This document shows, one piece after another, positions 32,101 to 43,983 of a DNA stretch of 64,000 bases. Each line of letters begins with the position of its first letter. Position 1 is the first letter of the stretch. The notes beneath the pieces are model-generated. The model searched no databases, was not told the DNA's origin, and saw nothing but the letters and a program-made list of their open reading frames with translations. Made by a program: the position numbers and the translations under genes. Source of the stretch: Triglochin maritima (Eukaryota > Streptophyta > Magnoliopsida > Alismatales > Juncaginaceae); NCBI GenBank assembly GCA_963682175.1, contig OY821786.1, forward strand, positions 26,930,501-26,994,500, read 5' to 3'.

Positions 32101-33226
32101 TGCTAATCGAAGGCACATAATAAACATTCTTTAAACATAAATTTAAACCACTAGATAGTTGAAGCTCCACAGAACCTTGTGCAATCGCAACAACGCTTGC
32201 ACCATTTCCGACCTTCAAAATCATCTCGTTCTTCACGAGTTCCTTCCTATCCTTTAGTAGTTGCACATTAGAAATTATGTGAGCACAAGATCCGGTATCA
32301 ATTACCCAATCATGGACAGAGGTGGCTAAATTTATCTCAATAACAAATATACCTTTGGCCTTTTTGGGGTGCTTACGTTCAATCATTCCATTGTCAAGGT
32401 CTTCCTTGTACTTGGGGTAATTTGCTCGGATGTGTCCCTTTTCACCGCAGTGAAAGCAGTCCGTGTTGGGGGTCGGAGATTTCAAAGATTTCCCCATTGA
32501 GGCACTCCCATGAGCACCACCTACTCCCTTGCTCTTGATTGACGTATTCTTGGTGAATTTGCCTTTACCTTTGCTGATCTTCTTTCTCCCTCCATGGACG
32601 GCTAGGACGTGCTTGTCCTGACCCTTGCCCATGTCAACTTCAGCCATTTTGAGAGCGTTGTGAAGTTCCTCAAGACTCACCCCTTTCTCACGCACATGAT
32701 AGTGCGTAATGAAGTCCTTGTAGGATGGGGCTAAAGAGCCAAGAATCAAATTTTCCGCAATGTCATCAGGCATCGGGGAAGAGAGCTTCGACAACTTCTC
32801 AATGTATCATTGCATCGTGAGAAAATGCATGGATACCGATGTTCCCTCTGCCATGCGGCACCTTGTGAGTGCTATGGTGGTCTTATAACGCTCTTTTCTA
32901 GCACTATCCATGAACATCTTTGTTAAAGCTTCCATGGTCTTCTTGGGTTTTGAATCCAAGTATTTCTCTTGAAGCGAGTCACCCATGGAGGCCAACATTA
33001 GACCGTGAACTTGGTTCTCTTGGTCTTCCCACTTGGCTTTTGCCTCTTTCTCGCTATCAGTTGCTTTCTCATTTAATTTTGGGATTTCACCATCCAAAAT
33101 ATGAGATAGTTTCTCAAACTTCAACACGATATTGAGCTTGAGTTGCCAACTTATGAAGTTTGAGCCATCATTTGCCAAAGGATGTTTCTCAATCATAGAT
33201 CGCACAATAGGTTGAATATTCGACAT
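29127..33226 (-). pseudogene. Copia Gag-Pol polyprotein, disrupted
   Basis: Domains in order on the minus strand: Gag (from ATG 33226, MSNIQPIVRSMIEKHPLAND), a zinc knuckle near 32440-32480 in which the last Cys is replaced by Tyr (CFHCGEKGHIRANY), and aspartic protease (VIDTGSCAHI). Then come integrase zinc-binding region (LWHYRLGHIN), integrase core with Asp (HSDVCGP), Asp (RTDRGGEY) and Glu (NGVSERRN), reverse transcriptase with LYVDDILLMG, and RNase H. Breaks: an in-frame TGA at 32807-32809, a one-base loss near 31370 just after the integrase core, and TAA near 30300. In a live element this would supply all copying and integration enzymes; this copy cannot. Confidence 0.9.
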
Positions 33227-34677
33227 TTATACAAAATAAATTATATGGGATTAATGTCAATTTTATGTTTTAAAAACAATACCGCAAATAAAAATTTGTC
33301 CATAAATGCAGCAATCCAAGATCCTATCCATTATAACATAAACTAGCTAAGGGCTATCAGATATATTATAAAATCAAGGTAAGAAAACATTTTTCTAATC
33401 ATAACCATTTCGAAATATCGCAACATTTGCATTTTCAAACTCTTATGATTCTTGTCGTTTTAATTAGGAGGGAATTTGACCAATCCTCGTAAGAAAAACT
33501 CTCTTTCTCAAAACCGAGCTAGGGCTCCAGGTCTTGTTAAGAAAACTTATTTCATTTGGTACGAGATACGTTTATCCATTGTATTCACAAACAAATATAC
33601 TAGGTGTCCACTAAGGGTGAATCACACCTCGTACATCTATTCGTGGCACAACAATAGACAACCTTATATCTCCCACTATTCCTAAAGATGGAGGAAGCTA
33701 TCTCCGGCTAAAGGCGAGCGGCATACCCCTCGATCGATGACTGCTAGTGGATGAAATAAGAAAGAAAGATACTCTTAATTTTTGGTTGGAAAATTTAAAC
33801 ATTTATATGTGATTTTAGAATTTAGGTTATCATGCATATTTATTATCTATACACATCGTAACATTCATCCATACAATCACATATATATCAAACACACAAA
33901 CATAAATAAATCCATTCACACAAACATTGCGTGAGTTTATATGTTCCCGCGTCCTTGATCCTTGCGCTTCTTCAGCGTCTTCTTCTTGCACGATGGATGT
34001 TGATATTGCAAAAATATAAACATGCATCTCTCAATTTTGTAAATTGTCTAGTGCAAGTCCAATGTAAAAATCCTCTCATATGCATGCATATACATAGAAA
34101 TAAAATTTGGCTTTTACATACATAAGCCCCTGTGATTGAATATTAATAACATACACATTCATTCATTCATTCACACATGACTTCGTTGGAACATATAAAC
34201 TCACATATCCCTGCATTAGAGAACTCGAGCAACGCATCTACATATACTATATATTACTCGATTTAGTTTATCATGCATCTCTAAATAAAACAATTCTAAA
34301 ATCATTTGAAATCCATTAAAAATGATTTTATGCATCCATAGTTCAATTCATAAAATATTTGAACCGCTGTTTATCCAATTTCTAAAATTAAACATTTAAA
34401 GAAAGATAAACATATGCCTTTTTTCGTTTTGTTGATTCCTTATAAAATAAACATTTAATTAAAATGAAAATTCTATAAATCATACATAAGTCTAAATCTT
34501 AATTCTAACATTCACATGATGTGTTTTAAAACATTTAAAACTATCAAAAGAATCAATTAGAATTAAATCAACAAAACTATCGAAAACTCAAAAAGACATA
34601 GAACATGAATTGTTTTGATTGTAGATGGTAAACTAAAATTAATTATATAGTCTAATTGTCGAAAATATGAACTAAAA
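33227..34677 (-). other. Leader of the nested copia element
   Basis: About 1.45 kb of AT-rich sequence between the primer site and the gag start. No coding frame of note was seen. Length and position fit the untranslated leader of copia elements with large LTRs. Confidence 0.7.
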
Positions 34678-34689
34678 GCTCTGATACCA
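34678..34689 (-). other. Copia primer binding site, initiator tRNA-Met
   Basis: The minus strand reads TGGTATCAGAGC one base after the LTR end (CCTACA). It fixes the orientation and inner edge of the 5' LTR. Confidence 0.92.
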
Positions 34690-34690
34690 C

Positions 34691-36860
34691 TGTAGGATTT
34701 CGTCTCCTTATGTATGTATATATTTTAAAATTTTAATATAACATAAAAGATCGATTTTCATATTTAAAGCAATTTTATGTACATCTATTTGTGTTTTATT
34801 CTAATAACATGCAACCTACATTTATTAAAATAATCCACAAAGATAGAATCATACCTAAAGATTCTCTAAAACCTTTTTGATGATCCGGAGTCGCGTTGCC
34901 CGCTGAATCGTCCACGGAATTGCCTCCGAGTGTTCACCAAACCCTAAACAAAGTTAGAGAGAAAGGAGCTAGCCAATCAATCTCTAACAAGATTTAGAAT
35001 CAAGCTAATTACCCCTCTTTAAGCTCCTGAGAATCTTATCTCCAAAACTTAAATTTACTAAGAGATTTTCGTGCTGATTAGGGAGAGATTAATGAGAGAA
35101 AGAATTTTGCATTAGTCTTAAAATAAGTAGGAATAGGTGCCCTTTTATAGGCTCCCAAAACATCCTTATCAAGAGATATTATTTAGCCATGATCCCTTGT
35201 TTCTCTCTCCTAAAATTAATCTCTAAATTCCACATAATCACCCACAAAAAACGTTTTAATTAAATCTGGAATTATTCCACCCATGATTTAATTAATCTCT
35301 TAATAGTTCAGGCAGAATCGTTCTTGTTCGGTAGACCGAGAATTATTCGGTCAACCGAACCATTCAGTTATAACACGTGTTCGGTGCACCGTGAGCTAGA
35401 CGGTCGACCAAATCCGTATGAGAATAACTCCCTGGAAGAATTCGGACGAACCGCGTCTTTTAATCGGTCTACCGTTGACCCACCAAAATCGCTCCTGGGA
35501 CATAGTCATCGGATGACCGGGTCACCTTCGGTCTACCGAAAATACTACTTCTCGATTGATCGTGCACACTCGGTTAACCGAACCAGATTGTCCAGGCACT
35601 CCAGACAATTTCAGTCAACCAATTGCGCTTACTCGTTCCCTATTCGGTTAACCGATCCCAAGATACCCCGGTCGACCAAACCATGAACGGTTCACCGTGT
35701 TTGACCCCGATTTTACCTTTGTCAAATTTTAGATTTATTTCCAACAAAAGTTGATCTTTTGAGGTTTTTAGCAATTCACATCCTATATATATCATCATAT
35801 GTAATATTAAATTATTACACCCCATAATATATACCTCATATGAATTTATTATGATTCTAATTATGTCAATTCTCATGACATATTGATTTTAATTAATTCA
35901 CCACATGTGTCCTATTTTCACATGAAACCCGACACATCATATGAACTTAAAATCAACCCTCTTGTTTCCCAGTTTTGTGGTGTGACCTATAGGAGGATCT
36001 AAGCCAAATTGACAGCGATATTAAACACTCAATATCTCAAACTATAAGCGTTATCTAGCTACACATTATAGTTACCCAATTAGCATAGATGTCTTTGTTC
36101 CACCCGAACCAAAACACGATCCATTTAGTGATGTAAGTGCACCACTTGTGTCCGTCCCTTGCCTCATGATATTAAGAATATATACAAAGTAGAAATGTGT
36201 CACCTTTGTATTATATTAATTTCTTGATCTCTTTAAGCTAATTATAACTATGTGACTTAACTCAGGTCATATTGTGCACATTATAATTTTGCTTTGTCAA
36301 GGGGCCCACGAATATCATCACTCAATTAAGAGGGGCAATGATAATCGTTTGACTAGCTATCTTTTCCAGCACAAGTCATGTTCAACCAACTATTGTCGTT
36401 ATCACTACACTCATTGGTAGCTTTTGACAATAATCAATTTAAACACTTCTTGAGTGAAAAGATATATGTCTCATATCTTAGGATCTAAGACACAGTAAAA
36501 CATTAATGACACGAAACACAATTCCATAATGTTTTACTTGTTAGGTCTATTCAATATATAAAAGTAATCTTTTCCTCTTTTATATACTCGTGTCGTCAAT
36601 TATTTGTAGAGCTACAACAATCGATGACCAACACGACAATCTTATCTCGGTAATTAATGTTCCATGTTAACTACCATGATTGTGAATAACTTTTGATTTA
36701 TGTAAACCATTATCTTTTAGAGCTCTATGGTTAAGGACCAAGCGCCTCTTCCTTAACATTTCCAAAAGACGAATACTATAATCAAGGAACAAAATGTTTG
36801 TACTTTCAATTCATAATAATTGACATATAAAAGTAAAACATTTAGAACACATTCCTTTCA
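34691..36860 (-). repeat. 5' LTR of the nested copia element
   Basis: 2170 bp, collinear with 26883-29038. It includes the paired palindromes (for example 35333.5/35352.5 and 35386.5/35405.5, both 19 bp) and TATAAAAG on the minus strand near 35142-35149. Confidence 0.9.
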
Positions 36861-38216
36861 AAAGCACCCTAATTTCTTTTGGGGGCCTAGTGGGGGTAAC
36901 GGTCAGAGCTCGCACGCTCAACCTCAACCCCCACCTTATCACCCTTCACGCACATCGGTGACCTACCCACCTCCACATCAAAGGTCTCAGCCCCATACTC
37001 ACCAACCTCCTCAGGCCTCACCATCGAGTTATTCTAACCAAACGCCACTTCCCCAGCCGGTTGACCCAAAGGACCCCTCTCTTGATCAAACCCTTCAAGC
37101 GTTCATGCAGAGCATGCCAAGTCCATTCAAAAGTTTGGAAGTGCAAGTCAGCCAGTTGGCTCACCAGCTTTATGAACGTTAGAATGGTTTGTTGCCGAGT
37201 TGACTTGTGGTAAATCCCAAGGATCAACCTGCTCAGGCTAGGAAGAATGTGGAAATGTTCTGCATACCTTAAGTTGAAGATGAACCCTTCCCAACATGCA
37301 AATGTTGTCCATACCTTAAGATCGGGAAGGGTTGTTGACAACAGTGTGGAAATGCCTGCATCCAATCCTGTTTGTGACTCTTCTGAGGAGAGTCATGAGT
37401 CTTGCAAGGAACCCATTCGTGAGACTCCTCATCGTGATATTTATATCCCTAAGGCACTATTCCCTTATAGGTTGACAAAAAAATGTGATGAGCGTTGTGA
37501 CAAAATTGTTGAGGTACTTAGGCAAGTAAAGGTGAACATTCTGTTGTTGGACGTTGTTCAGCAAATGTCACCGTATGCCAAGTTCCTTAAGGATCTTTGC
37601 ACCATTAAAAGGAGAACAAATGTTCCTAAAAAGGCATTTTTGGCCGCAACCCACGCAAGTCAAATACAAGGACCCCGGTTGTCCAACTATTTCTTCTATG
37701 ATCGGTAACGTGGAAATCCTTCAAGCTCTATTGGATCTGGGAGCATCTGTGAACCTTCTGCCATACTCTGTCTATGTCAACCTCGGAATAGGCGATCTTA
37801 AGCCAACAAGGACTATCCTCCAGTTGGCTGATAGATATGTCAAGATTCCACGAGGAAGTGTATATGATATCCTTATTAAAGTGAGCGAGTTCGTATTCTC
37901 AGTTGATTTCATCATCTTGGAAACTAAACATGTGTCCAACCCACAAGGACAAATTCCAGTGAACCTTGGGAGGTCATTTCTTGCTACATCTAATGCTTTG
38001 ATCAATTGTTGTAATGACTTGATAAGGATATGTTTTGGAAACCTCACGGTGGACTTCAACATCTTTAATCTTGGTGAGCAACCTGGTCTCTTCAACAATC
38101 CTGTCGAAGCCAATTTCAATCAGGACACGGATGAGCTTGAGTCAATGGGCATGTTTGAATCACATCAACTATTGTTGAGGTGCCCAATGAGAAGGTTGCG
38201 ATTGAAGATGATTTAG
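36861..38216 (+). pseudogene. Gag linker and aspartic protease of element B, second part
   Basis: Gag resumes after the copia insertion with HPNFFWGPSGG and a long Pro/Gln/His-rich linker, then KVNILLLDVVQQMSPYAKFL and NVPKKAFLAA. Near 37680 the frame shifts. The next frame has the protease-like core LLDLGASVNLLPYSVY (catalytic motif D-L-G rather than D-T/S-G, as usual in Athila relatives) and ends after GRSFLATSNALINC and a FGNLTVDFNIFN motif. A stop at 37202-37204 and several frameshifts disable it. Confidence 0.8.
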
Positions 38217-39423
38217 AGGAATCGGCTTGTGAACTTTTGGATGAGGAGGCACATTTGGGTTCTTGCTCTTCTTACCTTGTGGCCCTTGAGCCACTTAAAA
38301 GTAACTCTGAATCCAACAAGGACCCACCTCTGGTCGAGCTTAAACTGCTCCCCAATAACCTTAAATACATCTTCTTAGGACTAATTATACCTTACCACTC
38401 ATTATTGCTTCCGATCTTGCAAAAGATCAAGATGCTGCCCTCAAAAAAGTGCTTTTGGAAAACAAAGAGGCTATCGGGTGGTCCTTGAAGGACATAAAGG
38501 GAACAAGCCCTGGTATTGTCGAGTATTAAATCCACATAGAAGAGAATTCTAGGCCCGCCAGGACCCACAACGAAGATTGAATCCTGTGCTAAAAGAAGCC
38601 GTCCGAAAGGAGGTTCTTAAGTGCTTGGATCATGGTATAATATATCCTATTTCTGATAGTTCATGGGTGAGTCATGTCCATGTGGTTCCCAAGAAGTCAG
38701 GCGTGATAGTTGTTTAGAATGAGCATAATGAGGTTATACCAACACACCTGCAAACTGGCTGGTAAGTTTGCATTGATTATCGCAAGTTCAATGTAGCAAC
38801 GTGGAAAGATCATTTCCCGTTGCCATTCATTGATCAGATGTTAGAAAGGTTAGCCGACATGAGTATTATTGCTTTATTGATGGATACTCCAGCTACAACC
38901 AAATTCCAATCGCCCCCGAGGACCAAGAGAAAACCACATTTACATGTCCCTTTGGTATGTTTGCTTATCGTCGCATGCCTTTTGGGTTATGTAACACGCC
39001 GACAACGTTTCAAAGTTGTATGATTAGTATCTTCTCCGATATGGTGGATCGTTTCCTTGAGATTTTCATGGACGATTTCTCCATATTTGGCGCTCCTTGG
39101 ATGAGTGCATTCATCAATTGAGCCTTGTCCTGAAGCGATGTCGTGAGAAGAACCTCGCTCTTAATAGGGACAATGTCACTTCTTGGTAAAGCGGGGGATC
39201 GTACTTGGACATGTGGTCTCTAGTAGGGGGAATTGAGGTTGATCCCGTGAAAGTGGGTCTTATTGCTAATCTCCGACCACAACGTAATGTGAAGGATATC
39301 AGTGCCTTTCTTTGGCATGTTGGATTCTATCGGCGGTGCATTCGGAATTTTAGTAAAATTGCTCGACCTCTTACCACTTTGTTGGCTAAGGATGCCAATT
39401 TTGAGTTCACACCGGATTGCCAC
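38217..39423 (+). pseudogene. Gypsy reverse transcriptase of element B, 5' part of pol
   Basis: Recognisable pieces, spread over several frames: LVALEPLKSNSE and DPPLVELKLLPNNLKYIF before the polymerase, then KFNVATWKDHFPLPFIDQML, a piece with TFTCPFGMFAYRRMPFGLCN, and the catalytic motif EIFMDDFSIFG near 39050-39095. After it come the thumb/connection motif RRCIRNFSKIARPLTTLLAK. Stops and frameshifts are frequent. The frame is cut at 39423 by a solo LTR and continues at 42391. The polymerase would copy the element RNA; this copy is dead. Confidence 0.8.
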
Positions 39424-42390
39424 TGTAACGCCCCTGATCTCACGGGTACGCACTCTGGGAAAGGAACACAAGTGTCGCCATCAGAGACTTCCGCGACGGC
39501 CGAAGGAGTTACGAAAGAAAGATAATACCGACTAACTCGACAATACATAACAGACATACATGGATAGACAATTAGGATATAAAACTGAAACAAATGATTA
39601 TCCATGTAGACATAAAATATCCAATTACAATACATCGAGTTTCAAAGGAAATACAATGACATAAGCGGAAACAAACGATAACTAAAGACTATGGTCGACA
39701 TGTCCCTCATATACAGAATCTTCGACACTCGTCAAGTCTGCCCTGTGGGGAGCCTAAGTACCTGCAAGCACCGCATTAACAAATGCGTGAGTTTTCAATT
39801 AAGAAAACCGAGTATGCCCCAGTCCAATCAGAGTTTTACAGAAGAGTGCATGCAGTCTAACTAAGACGAAAGCATCAGAATCAGAACAAAAAAGCATCAA
39901 ATGCAACAGAAGGCTACGACTCCATAAGCCATGCCAGCCTGGCGCACCAGAACACCAGCCTCGCTGGTCAGAAGTGGTCACTCGACAATGACCCACTGCT
40001 CGGCACAAAGCAGTGCACCAGATAAATGTCCCAATTGGCAGAAATAAACCTACACGGTGCCATCGCAAACTTGGGAACATCTAACCTGAGACAGAATGGC
40101 AGCGCGCCTGCCCAGGACTTATCTTATGCCTGGCCTCCCAACGTGTAGGTCTTGTGCGAATGGACTCTGAAGCTAGAGGACCCACTCGTGGCCCGTCGGC
40201 CAGAAAATAGAACGTGCCTAGAATTAATTATCAATTTAAATGCAATGCAAGCTATCTATAGCCTACTAATCTATAGAGGCACACTAATCAGAATGAGCAA
40301 AACACGAGGGGTATACAAATATCCTCCTCTCTGCTCCAGAGCAGACAGAATATCAGAATTCAATCAGCCACCAATGGGCCCCAGAAACAACCAACATCCA
40401 CGAGAGGGACATATCAAAAGCATAACAACAACATATGTCATCTACGGATCATGCATAAAGGTCATAGGGAGCATTACCTAAGGGGTACATCCAACTACCA
40501 ATCATCACATCAGATTAGAAACATGCACACAAAGGCAAGCAATAACAAGCATCATAGTAAAAGAGATCGATAATTAAGACATAACGATATTCATACTACA
40601 TGATCTCTAAATTTCAGAACACATAATTGATGGTTAGTGCAGTTTTGGAGCTAGTTCAGACATGATAATGTGCATGCATCAGGTTCATACAATAATATAT
40701 ACAACATGATACAACATTTGTATGAAATAAAATTCTGATTACTCTATACAAGTCATCATGCATGCATAGATATCGACATACACACTACTAGATGACATGA
40801 TGATTTATGAGTGCAATTTCAGAGCCTACGCGCATGCATACATGTGAATATGAACATTAACCTTAGAGATTCAGTATCATATTAGCAACATGTCAGACCT
40901 TGTACATTCAGATTACATGCAAGAAGCCATAGTCGAAAAACATATGCATCTTATATGTCACATTAGTAACATCACCCTATATCGCATGTAGCGACATGAA
41001 CACATTACTGAATGATCAATAAACTCATGCATGCATATCTAATAACATTACATTCATTCAAGCATAAGATATATCTCAACATTGAGCACACATGTAACAT
41101 ATAACAGTACATGCATCCACTAACAAAATCATTGCATAGAATCGTTAATTCAGAGATCAAACCACGTATGCAACTCCCAAACCAGATATAACCTTGCCCT
41201 TACTAACCTCCCATATGACATCTCTGAGGGAGAAAAGCTTGACTGATTTGGTGTAAGAGGGCTGGTCAGACCCAAGACCCGACAGGACACGCATGGACCC
41301 ATCAAGCACTAGGATGGTCGCGCATGCATATCCTCGGTCTTGGACCTACCCTGTCCATCCCACCACAGCCCCAGCTAGCCTTCCCCTTCCTCTTCACGTG
41401 CAAAGGGTCTAGCCACCACCAGATTCCAGCTGCACCAGCCGGCAGTCCGTGAACTAGAACCCACACAAACAAGAAACCATAGGTGGAGATCGGGTGCACC
41501 AGCCACCCTAGCTTTCCACTGGAGCCACCATGGACCCTCTGAGATGTCTGACCGGAGGTGGTCAGACCTCACCAGAGCTCAGCGGAGCCTTGGTCCCCCT
41601 GGCTATCCACAGTCAGCCCCCTTCTAGTGTATGCAACCATGCGCGCTAGAAGAGATCCGGTTGGTGGTGCAACCGTTGCACCAGCGACCACTTGATGTTG
41701 GCTGGACCCTCCAGCCTACATCCCCTCCCATAAAACTCAACAAGGGATAGGAGCATACCTGGCTTGCCGGAATAGGACCTGAGCGTGCCGGAAAACAGCC
41801 ACCAAAAACCTCCTCCAAGCCGCACACAAGGATGCCCACTAGTTGCTTCTTCCAAGTCTGCCGGAGATCATCCAATAGATTGCCGGTGATGGAGATGGAG
41901 GTGGTCTGAGGTGGATGGAGTGGAGAAGAGAAGGGTAGGGAGGTATGGGACGGCGGGTTAAGGTTGTGTTTATCTCAAGGAAACCAACACAAAGGGCAAG
42001 GAATGATTGCAATTGAAGGCCAATCAAAACTTACCAAAAAGCTCCCAATTCAAAAGCTTGCAAATCTCAAGAGATTTGCTCTTGCTGATGTGGCAGCCAC
42101 GTTACCCCACCTACACACCTTGGCCCTATACACCTACTCAAGGCCAAGCCATCCCACACACGTGACTTGCACCCGATTGACCCGATTAAGTCAACCAATT
42201 GCAAAACCGTCCGATGGGTTGCACCCGCCTACGAGTCAATTTAACTCGCCCAAAAAGGAAACTTTTCCCCTGAAGGAAACTTTCCCGAAACACAACCAAA
42301 ATCACACGAAGCATACAACATAAAGATGATCCATAATCAAGCATAAGGATAAATAAGACATAATAGTGTCGCAGGCGAGCGGGTCTTACA
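39424..42390 (-). repeat. Large solo LTR (2967 bp) inside element B pol
   Basis: The block starts TGTAACGCCC and ends GGGTCTTACA. On the minus strand that is TGTAAGACCC...GGGCGTTACA, the ends I associate with Tekay/Del-type chromovirus LTRs, so minus orientation is preferred. It is flanked by GCCAC (39419-39423) and ACCAC (42391-42395), a 5 bp duplication with one mismatch, and the pol frame resumes on both sides. No internal region is present, so it is a solo LTR formed by LTR-LTR recombination. It carries no gene; frames within it are accidental. Confidence 0.75.
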
Positions 42391-42914
42391 ACCACCATGC
42401 TTTTCTGACCTTGAAGAAAGAGCTGACTTTGGATCCCCATAATTAAGGCACCGTTGTGGAATAAACACTTCAAGTTGATGTGTGATGCATCTGACTTTGT
42501 TGTGGGAGTTGTGCTTGGTCAACGATTGGATAAATTGCCTCATGTGATCTACTATGCCAGTAGAACACTCAATGATGCCCAATTAAACCACACGGTGATC
42601 GAGAAAGAATTCTTAGTGATCATATTCGCTTTGGAGAAATTCCAGTCGTACTTGAATGGCTCCCACATGATTATCTACTCTGAAAGAAAGCAACTCATGG
42701 CAAAGAAAGATGCCAAATCTCAACTCGTGAGGGGTTCAGCGGTGTCAGCTATGAGATTAGGGTGCCTGAGAGTCATAGAGTCCAACCAAGCTATTGAGCT
42801 TGATCCAAGATAACCCTCGGTTTGTTGACACTGTGAACTACCTCGTGACCGAGAAACTTCCTGTAGGTTATTATTGTTACAGGAATTTGATCTTGAGATT
42901 CGAGACAAAAAAGG
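42391..42914 (+). pseudogene. RNase H segment of element B, internally scrambled
   Basis: The frame resumes with HAFLTLKKELT, then WNKHFKLMCDASDFVVGVVL and LPHVIYYASRTLNDAQLNH, the RNase H core with its Asp, and IEKEFLVIIFALEKFQSYL. After KKDAKSQLV (near 42725) the order is disturbed. A piece reading NPRFVDTVNYLVTEKLP, which normally lies between RNase H and integrase, comes before LLQEFDLEIRDKKG, which normally follows RNase H directly. The RNase H would remove the RNA template strand; this copy is dead. Confidence 0.75.
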
Positions 42915-43611
42915 TTGCCTCGTAACGACCCATACAGTGACTCCTACAACCCGAGATGACGTAACCAATCTAACTTCTCTTGGGGGCCTAGTGGGGGTCA
43001 CGGTCAGAGCTCGTATGCTCAACCTCCACTTTATCAACCTCCACGCCCATCGGCGACCTACCAACCCCCACATCAAAGGTCTCAGCACCATAATTACCAA
43101 CCTCCTCAGGCCTCATCGTCGGGTTATTCTAACCAAACTCCATTACCCCAACGGGTTGACCCAAATGACCCCTCTACTGATCGAACCCTTCAAACGTTCA
43201 TGCAGAGAATGCAAAGTTCTTTCAAAGATTTGGAAGTGCAAGTTAGCCAGTTGGCTCATCAGTTTCATGAGCATAAGAAGGGTTAGTTGCCAAGTCAACC
43301 CGAGGTGAATCCCCGGGGTACATATTCTCAAGGAAGGCCACCAGTGCCTCATGCTACCTCTGAACCAACCCATCACACTAATGTGATTCATACTTTGAGG
43401 TCTGGTAAGGAGGTGGACAACCACATTGGGGTGTCTTCCTTGCAATCACCATCTCTTGGTGTCACCAGACCTGCGGTGATACCTGCATCTATAAGGGAGT
43501 CGGATCCTGAGGTTTCCTCAACAAATACTTCCAGGAAGGAGCTTGATCCTGAGGTTCCTTCTACATTTATTTTGACAATGGGGCCAAACCCTGAGGTACC
43601 CTTATCTCCTC
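42915..43611 (+). pseudogene. Second gag-linker fragment fused to RNase H
   Basis: At about 42920 the pol sequence jumps into gag at a CGTAACGACCC block that also occurs in B gag at 26837-26847. What follows parallels 36875-37390 of B (YQPPHQRSQHHN, SSGYSNQTPLPQRVDPND, LEVQVSQLAHQF, VIHTLRSGKEVDNH). It then runs on to a repeated acidic stretch (DPEVSSTNTSRKELDPEVPS). At 43612 it meets the middle of a family 1 LTR. This is an illegitimate fusion, not a gene. Confidence 0.7.
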
Positions 43612-43959
43612 TTGAGTATGTTTTGATTACTTGAGTTTATGTTAAATCATTTATCATGTAATGCTTTATAACTAATGTGATTTATTATAAGTATCAGAAT
43701 TCTCTAATCTAAACCTTAAATCTAAACCTCCACCCGACGGAATTCACCTCTTTGTTCTTGTTTTAACTTTAATTGTTCTTGTTTCTTGCTTTAGATAATT
43801 AAAATCCAAAAATCTCAAAACCCAATTATTTCTTCTCTCCTTCTTTCTCCTTAATCGAAAATCACGAAAATAACAAATCTCTCCCTCCTTGTGTTCGACC
43901 CGTATTTGCCACGTCTTCATTGACACCGTGCACTTGCGGTATAAATTTAATTCTCATCA
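43612..43959 (+). repeat. Truncated 5' LTR of element E
   Basis: Nearly identical to 57445-57787, that is, the last 350 bp of the family 1 LTR, ending TTCTCATCA. The upstream 880 bp with U3, palindromes and TATA box are missing and replaced by gag sequence of element B. Confidence 0.88.
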
Positions 43960-43965
43960 AGTTTT

Positions 43966-43983
43966 TGGCGCCGTTGCTGGGGA
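43966..43983 (+). other. Primer binding site, tRNA-Asp type
   Basis: TGGCGCCGTTGCTGGGGA, with one mismatch to the tRNA-Asp complement seen at 49635 and on the minus strand at 333. Six bases separate it from the LTR. Confidence 0.88.

Larger units (their letters stand above)
26883..36860 (-). mobile_element. Nested Ty1/copia element, full length (9978 bp)
   Basis: Two LTRs (26883-29038 and 34691-36860) enclose a primer site, a leader of about 1.45 kb, a gag-pol frame and a polypurine tract, all in correct minus-strand order. It is inserted in the gag of element B at a site that reads AAAGT on the left and AAAGC on the right, a 5 bp target duplication with one mismatch. The coding frame has two in-frame stops and one frameshift, so this copy is not autonomous. 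Gag and polymerase motifs and the 2.1 kb LTR suggest the Angela/TAR/Tork side of copia, but lineage assignment needs a tree. Confidence 0.9.
25766..43611 (+). mobile_element. Decayed Athila-like gypsy element B, the only copy with reverse transcriptase
   Basis: It starts with a leader joined to the preceding LTR by a deletion that removed the primer site (shared ATCACT at the join, compare 50431-50445). Then come gag (26003-26880, 36861 onward), protease (about 37550-38216), reverse transcriptase (38503-39423) and RNase H (42391-42914), ending in a second gag-linker fragment (42915-43611) that abuts a family 1 LTR. A copia element and a solo LTR interrupt it. No integrase core or 3' LTR is recognisable. 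Confidence 0.75.

Noticed and set aside
43612..43959. Complete 5' LTR for element E
   Set aside because: Only the last 350 bp match; upstream of 43612 the sequence is gag of element B.
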